DNA from: JADFNO01 sp965369945
GTDB taxonomy: Bacteria; Planctomycetota; Phycisphaerae; Phycisphaerales; SM1A02
Direction: 5' to 3'
Length of the DNA: 20,853 nt
NCBI GenBank assembly: GCA_965369945.1
Contig: CBDUST010000047.1
Location: 1 to 20,853, forward strand
Positions 16,233 through 20,853 of the stretch are shown in pieces. Every line of letters starts with the position of its first letter. Position 1 is the stretch's first letter. The notes beneath the pieces are model-generated. The model worked only from the letters and a program-made list of their open reading frames with translations, was not told the DNA's origin and searched no databases. The translations under genes and the position numbers were made by a program.

Positions 16233-16580
16233 TCACGCCGAATCCCAATCTGCGCCGTCGCCAAAGGTCGCGCAGCAACGGACGAGTTCGGCGAGTTCCA
16301 AGCTGGGTTCTATGAGACGCATCCCTACCTCATGCTTGCGAAAACCGAGACGTTCCGACCACACCACTTCCGCCTGCACCTGTAAGGGATCAACCGTGGT
16401 ATTCATCTGGAACTCGACTGCACCCGTGGGCGGCCGCCGGCACAACACCCGAACTCCACACCGGGAGATATCCTGCACCCTTCCCAGGCTGCAGTGCAGC
16501 TCAGACTGCGGTATCCGGATGTGACAACGACGCTCGTCGCTCACGGTCCGGGTTCGGTAGGTGGATGTCGTCGCCTCCAT
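16233..16580 (-). CDS. PilZ-domain protein 2, paralogue of the neighbour
   Basis: The 115-residue protein has the PilZ motifs RCHIRIP (R-x-x-x-R) and QDISRCGVRV (D-x-S-x-x-G), so c-di-GMP binding is expected. It aligns along its length with the neighbouring PilZ protein: VWSERLGFRKHEVGMRL against VWTKHLGFRRHEIGVQF, and GVRVLCRR against GMRVLCKR. This suggests local gene duplication. It is almost only the barrel, without the acidic N-terminal extension. The ATG at 16580 has no good ribosome-binding site; a GTG at codon 13 is an alternative that would still keep both motifs. It is the upstream gene of the pair. Confidence 0.87.
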   Translation of the reverse strand: MEATTSTYRTRTVSDERRCHIRIPQSELHCSLGRVQDISRCGVRVLCRRPPTGAVEFQMNTTVDPLQVQAEVVWSERLGFRKHEVGMRLIEPSLELAELVRCCATFGDGADWDSA

Positions 16581-16782
16581 ATCGCTTGGTATCGAGCGGA
16601 ACCGAGAGGCGTTTGAACGGTCTGCAGCGTGATCAGCTCGGTCGAGCCGATTGCTCCACCTGTACCGATTACGTCGGTCCGCTAGAGGCTAAAAGGCCGG
16701 TGGCACCGCCGATTCGTGCCGTTGGCGTCCGATATTGCCCAAGGGCAGAACATGCCTCCCGGAGGGAAGGGCACTGATCGGA
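16581..16782. other. Intergenic region between darG and the PilZ pair
   Basis: This 202-base gap probably holds the promoter of the PilZ pair. It contains two short palindromes near the darG stop, TGCCCAAGGGCA and CCTCCCGGAGG, neither with a U-tract. I see no ORF with a ribosome-binding site and no convincing promoter hexamers. Confidence 0.35.
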
Positions 16783-17817
16783 CTATGGAAGCCATCCTTG
16801 CTTCTTTAACCGTTGCCATGCGATCGAGATGTGCTCTGCATTCATGACCTTCGCCTTGCGTCTGCTCCAAGCATGCGTTCGCTGGACGGCCGCCTCGGGA
16901 TCGTCGGCAGCATCCTTGTTCTCCGTAGCAACCCAGTGGACGCTCGCTAACAATTCCATACCGTACGGAGTCTCGAATCCGTCGAGAAGCTCTTCAACCG
17001 AACTCAGTCTCTCAAAGAGGTCCTTGTCTTCTCCAAGGAATCTTCGTGCCTCCTGCACCGCTTCTTCCTTGATGGAAATAGAAGCCCGTACACTACGGTC
17101 ACCCCGATACCCGCGCGTGAAATGGCCCTCCATGCGCTCAAGAATGTTGTTGAGTTGCGGAGCGTATGGGCCAAAGCGATCGCGCCTGAATCTGAGCCTT
17201 TGCAGTTCGCCAGCTAGGTAGCAGAAGTACGCGAGCTTCTGTGCTTCAAGAAGCGTAAGTTCGTATCCCGGTTTGCGGTAGTGGTCAAACACTACCAGCA
17301 GTATTGCAATAGCGCGCGTCATGGCTGGCCGCTCACCGGTGATCGTGAGCGGCTCCGTCGGAGCGCCTCGCGGTTCATAAACAAGAACGTCGGCGTCAGC
17401 GATTTCACCAAGTGCCTTCGCGATGCGCGGCATAACACTAGACCACATCAGCCCCCCACTGCCGCAGCCAAGAGGAGGTACTGCGACAGTCCGAATACCG
17501 AGTTCACGGATCGTCGCACGGAGAGTCACGAGACCCGACTCAATATGCTCAAGCTTGGATTTGGCTCGCCAGTGTTCCTTTGTGGGGAAGCTGATGATGT
17601 ACTCCGGTCCTTGGAGGGTACCGGTTCGGTACACGTGTAAACGGCCTGGTCGGACTTCGCCGCGGTTGACGGCCCGTTCGTAGTCTTTGAAATACGCAGG
17701 AAACGCCTTCTTGAATTGCAGGGCGATGCCCTTGCCCATTACGCCAACACAGTTGACCGTATTCACCAACGCCTGTGTGTCGGCTTCAAGGATATTGCCC
17801 TCGACGAAACGGACCAT
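16783..17817 (-). CDS. darG: DarG antitoxin, DNA ADP-ribosyl glycohydrolase
   Basis: The 344-residue protein has an N-terminal macro domain (about 1-150) with NTVNCVGVMGKGIAL for ADP-ribose binding, FPTKEHWR with Lys80, and PPLGCGSGGL. Lys80 sits where the catalytic lysine is reported in Thermus DarG. The enzyme removes ADP-ribose that DarT attaches to thymidine in single-stranded DNA. The C-terminal region (about 165-344) should bind and neutralise DarT; its LLEAQKLAYFCYLAGEL and RFRRDRFGPYAPQLNN resemble the DUF4065/Panacea antitoxin fold. A GGAGG ribosome-binding site lies nine bases before the ATG. It starts 24 bases after the darT stop, in the canonical toxin-then-antitoxin order. Confidence 0.93.
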   Translation of the reverse strand: MVRFVEGNILEADTQALVNTVNCVGVMGKGIALQFKKAFPAYFKDYERAVNRGEVRPGRLHVYRTGTLQGPEYIISFPTKEHWRAKSKLEHIESGLVTLRATIRELGIRTVAVPPLGCGSGGLMWSSVMPRIAKALGEIADADVLVYEPRGAPTEPLTITGERPAMTRAIAILLVVFDHYRKPGYELTLLEAQKLAYFCYLAGELQRLRFRRDRFGPYAPQLNNILERMEGHFTRGYRGDRSVRASISIKEEAVQEARRFLGEDKDLFERLSSVEELLDGFETPYGMELLASVHWVATENKDAADDPEAAVQRTHAWSRRKAKVMNAEHISIAWQRLKKQGWLP

Positions 17818-17841
17818 TCCAAGGCACCTCCAACTCCGGGG

Positions 17842-18471
17842 TCAATTATAATACCAGTTAGGCCGCAAGTTCACCGTGGGCGGGTTATCAGTTTGATGAA
17901 GTATCGACTTTACGGCCGCCTCTACCGTGCGGGTCCTGACGCCTATCTCGCGAATTAGATCCCACGGCAAGAAGCGATGCACAAGGAACTCCGCCTGACG
18001 GCGCTCCTTGCGGTCAGGATCGTCCACCGTGTTCTTCCATATTCGAGCATCCATCAGCGGCCAATCAATCCGTTCCTCAAGTAGTAGTAGATCTCCGCTG
18101 TATCTGGCGAGTGCCACGGCCGCGTGTCTGTCAGTAAACACCGTCGTCAACCCTCGCTGAGCCACCTGGTCCGTTTCGGCAACGAGATGAACGATCGGAT
18201 TCTGCCCATCAGTGAATCCTTCTATTCCGCCCCGATGGATCACATAGAGCATTGGCGAGCGCGGTGCAAAGTAGAAAGGAACATAATCAGCCAAGAATCC
18301 TCCCGGGGCTACAGGGATGGGCCAACGCTCTCGACGTTCCTTGATGTTGTGATGCCCGATGTTGATGTGATGCTTGACTCGTCGATGCCTCTCCTTGTCG
18401 CACCATAAACCGTTGTGCTGGACTATCGATTCGAGCATCCTGTAATGCACTATATGGAAGATTCGCGGCAT
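17842..18471 (-). CDS. darT: DarT toxin, DNA thymidine ADP-ribosyltransferase
   Basis: The 209-residue protein matches DarT along its length. FHIVH (5-9) begins the NAD-binding region, YVPFYFAPRSPML (63-75) is the family signature, and RRQAEFLVH carries the catalytic Glu161, next to Glu160 in the Thermus enzyme. DarT uses NAD+ to ADP-ribosylate thymidine in single-stranded DNA, blocking replication; DarTG systems are known to act in phage defence. All key residues are present, so the toxin should be active if unopposed. The ribosome-binding site before the ATG is weak. The darTG pair sits directly after the 3' end of tRNA-Ala, a common site for inserted elements, though no integrase is in the window. 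Confidence 0.93.
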   Translation of the reverse strand: MPRIFHIVHYRMLESIVQHNGLWCDKERHRRVKHHINIGHHNIKERRERWPIPVAPGGFLADYVPFYFAPRSPMLYVIHRGGIEGFTDGQNPIVHLVAETDQVAQRGLTTVFTDRHAAVALARYSGDLLLLEERIDWPLMDARIWKNTVDDPDRKERRQAEFLVHRFLPWDLIREIGVRTRTVEAAVKSILHQTDNPPTVNLRPNWYYN

Positions 18472-18586
18472 GCAGAGTATTCCATGGCGACCCTTGATCG
18501 TCGATCCTTGGTATTCAGCGCACTATTTTCGGGCACCTGATGGCACTAGCTCCAACGACGCCCTGCCCCCAGGCCTCCTGTGGCAG

Positions 18587-18659
18587 TGGAGCGTACCGGG
18601 CTCGAACCGGTAACCTCTGCCTTGCAAAGGCAGCGCTCTCCCAATTGAGCTAACGCCCC
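18587..18659 (-). tRNA. tRNA-Ala(TGC)
   Basis: Read on the minus strand, the 73-base cloverleaf has acceptor GGGGCGT/ACGCTCC with the G3-U70 pair diagnostic of tRNA-Ala. The D arm is GCTC/GAGC, the anticodon stem CTGCC/GGCAG with loop TTTGCAA (anticodon TGC), and the T arm ACCGG/CCGGT with TTCGAGC. Discriminator is A; CCA is not encoded. It begins 21 bases after the SH3 gene stop on the same strand. Confidence 0.97.
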
Positions 18660-18670
18660 AAACGGTTTTG

Positions 18671-18676
18671 AGTATA
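18671..18676 (-). promoter_or_regulatory. Candidate -10 element (TATACT) for tRNA-Ala
   Basis: TATACT on the minus strand matches five of six consensus bases and lies 11 bases before the tRNA 5' end, a suitable spacing. No clear -35 is visible in the end of the upstream gene, so read-through transcription from it remains possible. Confidence 0.35.
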
Positions 18677-18680
18677 GGCC

Positions 18681-20099
18681 TCAGCCGTCGCTGCGCGGCT
18701 GGAGTATGTCGATCCGGCGAGGAGTCACAAGGTTCAAGCGTAGCCCGCCGTCGTATGATTTCTCACCCACAACGCCGATGAGTTGGCCGAGCATTTCCGG
18801 CAACTTCACTTCCAGGTTGGGTCGAACATATCCGACGGTCCGACCGGTGCCGGGGTCGCGCAATCGCAACAGCTTGGGCAAGCGCTTGCCGTCATAGATG
18901 GTCGAGGCATCGAGTCGCCCGACTGCCACGTACCCATCGGTCCGTTCCAGTGCTGCGGCAACTGCGTCGATCTCCTGGGCGGTAGCCTTTGCTCGACGTC
19001 GCAGCTGGTTCAGCTCGACAACCTGCTGCTGCAGTTCACTCCAGATTTGAAGCTGCTCTACGCGCGTGCCGAGGTGCTCCGCCACAATGTCGCTACCAGA
19101 GTGTTCCCGCGCGAAGGCCGTGTACAGTCGCCACAGCGGCACGACCTCGGCCGACGCCAGTGGTTCCCGTAGCAGACGAGCGTACGCACTTTCCAGGTCC
19201 TCCAGCGTGAGGTTGCTGATGTCGATCGGTGCGATGCGGTCTTCTTCGTGTTCATCCCCTAGGCGACTTGGGGCTGTGTCCTGCGCTTGGTGGATCGGCA
19301 GTGATGAGGACAACTCACTAGCGAGCACCTGATTCGGTTCATCGCTCAATGTTTCTTGCGAGGTTGGAGTGTCGAGCGGCGCGTCATCAGTTGGGCGCTG
19401 CGTCGGGGTGGGCGCAGCGACGACGGTCTCTGTCGTTGCCGGTGGTGGAGCCGAAACGGGCTCGGTCGCAGACGACTGGGCTACGGCGATTGGCGGCGCC
19501 CCAGCGGCGGGCTTGATCCCGTTCATCGCATCTTCCCAAGCGGTGATCTGCTCCAGCGATGCCTGTTGCAAATGAGTCATGTCGATCCAACCCTCAGCAG
19601 CCTCTGGAAGTACCACTTTGTGGACCACCAGCAGATCGCTTGTGTCCGTCTTGAGAACCGTCAATGTGGACTGGGCGGGAAGCTGCGCGATGGGTTTCCA
19701 ACTGCGGACCGGCTCGGCCTTCTCATCGAGGTTGGGCGCGTAGATATTCGTTGCTCCCATCGTCACACCCGCCGTGCCCGTACTATCTAGCTGAAACCGC
19801 GTGGCTTCAGTTGTGGGGAACTTCAAATAGCCGTAAAATCCGTCAAACGCAGGCCCGACGGCGCGAACACGGGCCCAACCAGCCTTCTCCGCGACCACCT
19901 GAACCAAGTCGTTTTGCCGAACCGTGCCGAACGGGTAGTACCGACTATCAGCGCCGGCTCGCACCTGGGTCTGCTCGGCGGTCACGGCGGCGAGGAACGG
20001 GAACTTCTCGGATGTTTGGGCCCCCGACGTTCTTGACAGGCTGAAGGTGATTCCGACGGCTAGCAAAACGATCACGACTCGACGCATCATTGCGAACAT
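18681..20099 (-). CDS. Secreted SH3-domain protein
   Basis: The ATG at 20099 is preferred to an upstream in-frame start at 20210 because AAGGAGG lies six bases before it and the protein then opens with a signal peptide (MRRVVIVLLAVGITFSL, cleavage after SGA). The 472-residue product has a bacterial SH3-like domain (about 36-95: QTQVRAGADSRYYPFGTV) and possibly a second barrel near 105-190. A Pro/Thr/Ala-rich linker (about 200-290) follows, then a helical segment with heptad-like Leu, Glu and Gln (about 315-400). The last 70 residues contain YDGKRLPKLLRLRD and GQLIGVVGEKSYDGGLR, another beta-rich module. SH3b domains often bind peptidoglycan or peptides; a cell-envelope role is likely, exact function unknown. 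It is divergent from the TolC-type gene. Confidence 0.85.
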   Translation of the reverse strand: MFAMMRRVVIVLLAVGITFSLSRTSGAQTSEKFPFLAAVTAEQTQVRAGADSRYYPFGTVRQNDLVQVVAEKAGWARVRAVGPAFDGFYGYLKFPTTEATRFQLDSTGTAGVTMGATNIYAPNLDEKAEPVRSWKPIAQLPAQSTLTVLKTDTSDLLVVHKVVLPEAAEGWIDMTHLQQASLEQITAWEDAMNGIKPAAGAPPIAVAQSSATEPVSAPPPATTETVVAAPTPTQRPTDDAPLDTPTSQETLSDEPNQVLASELSSSLPIHQAQDTAPSRLGDEHEEDRIAPIDISNLTLEDLESAYARLLREPLASAEVVPLWRLYTAFAREHSGSDIVAEHLGTRVEQLQIWSELQQQVVELNQLRRRAKATAQEIDAVAAALERTDGYVAVGRLDASTIYDGKRLPKLLRLRDPGTGRTVGYVRPNLEVKLPEMLGQLIGVVGEKSYDGGLRLNLVTPRRIDILQPRSDG

Positions 20100-20201
20100 A
20101 GCAAACCTCCTTGTTTGGCGCTGCGAGATTACATTGGGCCGGCCCATTGGGCAAATCTCAGCCGGGGTTCCACAGGCGATCGAGCCCGCTTCGGCGACCT
20201 T

Positions 20202-20229
20202 TTGCTTCACTTGGATTTAGTGCTACGCT
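20202..20229 (+). promoter_or_regulatory. Candidate promoter for a leaderless TolC-type mRNA
   Basis: TTGCTT (20202-20207) and TACGCT (20224-20229) are 16 bases apart, and TG precedes the -10 as in extended -10 promoters. Only eight bases separate the -10 from the ATG at 20238 and there is no ribosome-binding site, so transcription would start at or next to the start codon. Confidence 0.35.
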
Positions 20230-20237
20230 GCCTGCCC

Positions 20238-20853
20238 ATGTGTCGTCCACGAGTTCCAACCTCTTTTGCCTGCTTGGTTTCCACAGCGATGGTCGGTTGC
20301 GCCTCGCCCCTGGAAAACCGCGACAGCGACCTCCTGCTGCTCCAACGCGTCCAGCAGGCGATTGAGAGGGAATTGGATTCGCTTCCGGCCGATGAACGTC
20401 AATTCCAACCCACCCAGCTACAGGGGCGGGTCGAGGCGGCGTTGGCCGATCGGCTCGATGAGTTGGCGGCCTTGGGACCTCGCGTGCCCTTTGACCGACC
20501 CCAACTGGATCTTGGTCCCGACCTGACCGGGGCCGAACAGACCGACATGCCGATCAGCCTCGCCACCACAATCACCACGGCGGTTCGCAACAACCTCGGC
20601 ATCCAGTTAGCGCGGTTACAGCCAGCCATCAACGAAACGGACATCATCGCCGCTCAGGCTGTCTTCGATGCGCTGTTTGTGAGCAATGTTGACCTGAATA
20701 AGATCGACGAGCCGACCACCGTTCCAATACTTCGCGGCATTCAGCTCGGCACGCCGTTCTCAGCCAGTGAGGATTTTCGTTTCGAGACTGCCGTTCGCAA
20801 GCGTTTCACGACCGGTGCCGAGGCATCGATCTCCACAGACTTGACGCGCTTCC
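20238..20853 (+). CDS. TolC-type outer-membrane efflux lipoprotein, 5' part
   Basis: An ORF runs from the ATG at 20238 to the window edge (205 complete codons), so the gene is partial at its 3' end. The N-terminus has a lipoprotein signal with lipobox MVGC (Cys21). After a helical, Gln/Leu-rich pre-region comes SLATTITTAVRNNLGIQLA, the outer-membrane efflux protein signature for the first long helix, then AQAVFDALFVSNVDL, where the chain enters a beta-strand. This family forms trimeric channels for type I secretion or RND efflux across the outer membrane. A partner pump is not in view. No ribosome-binding site precedes the ATG; upstream in-frame TTG or GTG codons are less likely because of the signal peptide. 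Confidence 0.85.
   Translation, partial: MCRPRVPTSFACLVSTAMVGCASPLENRDSDLLLLQRVQQAIERELDSLPADERQFQPTQLQGRVEAALADRLDELAALGPRVPFDRPQLDLGPDLTGAEQTDMPISLATTITTAVRNNLGIQLARLQPAINETDIIAAQAVFDALFVSNVDLNKIDEPTTVPILRGIQLGTPFSASEDFRFETAVRKRFTTGAEASISTDLTRF

Noticed and set aside
16735..16780. Palindromes after darG as an intrinsic terminator
   Set aside because: The stems are short with loops of one or two bases, and no U-tract follows.

Overview
The window looks like chromosomal DNA from a Planctomycetota bacterium, most likely Phycisphaerae-like. This is inferred from style, not from a marker gene. The clues are a dockerin-like tail ending ANWGPCP, large secreted beta-propeller proteins, a secreted tricorn-type protease, a multiheme cytochrome fused to TPRs, and many proteins with signal peptides or lipoboxes. 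The DNA is moderately GC-rich by eye and densely coding. No stretch longer than about 300 bases lacks a gene.

Layout. Positions 113-2867 hold four small genes: a multi-pass membrane protein (-), a class I methyltransferase with a Lys-rich N-terminal tail (-), a cupin (+) and an anchored TPR protein (-). Positions 3080-4960 hold a secreted sialidase-fold protein with five Asp boxes. Its dockerin-like tail is cut off by an in-frame TGA and is present downstream only as a remnant. A Dabb-domain lipoprotein (-) follows.

Positions 5579-15755 form the main + strand block: a secreted tricorn-type S41 protease, a 1413-residue BNR propeller protein with inserted PDZ, EF-hand and beta-rich domains, and a heptaheme cytochrome c with a C-terminal TPR superhelix. 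A strong intrinsic terminator separates the last two, so the block is at least two transcription units. The first two proteins plausibly act together in periplasmic protein or peptide turnover; this is inferred from adjacency and shared PDZ modules.

Positions 15779-18659 read on the - strand. They carry two tandem PilZ paralogues (c-di-GMP receptors), a complete DarT-DarG DNA ADP-ribosylation toxin-antitoxin pair in canonical order, and tRNA-Ala(TGC). The tRNA 3' end faces darT. Upstream of the tRNA on the same strand is a secreted SH3-domain protein. Divergent from it, and running off the right edge, is a TolC-type outer-membrane lipoprotein.

The darTG pair is a known type of system. The least ordinary signals are the broken or recoded dockerin tail, a hairpin that sequesters the ribosome-binding site of the giant BNR gene, the multi-insert BNR architecture, the heptaheme-TPR fusion, and two starts with -10-like hexamers placed so close to ATG that the mRNAs would be leaderless.
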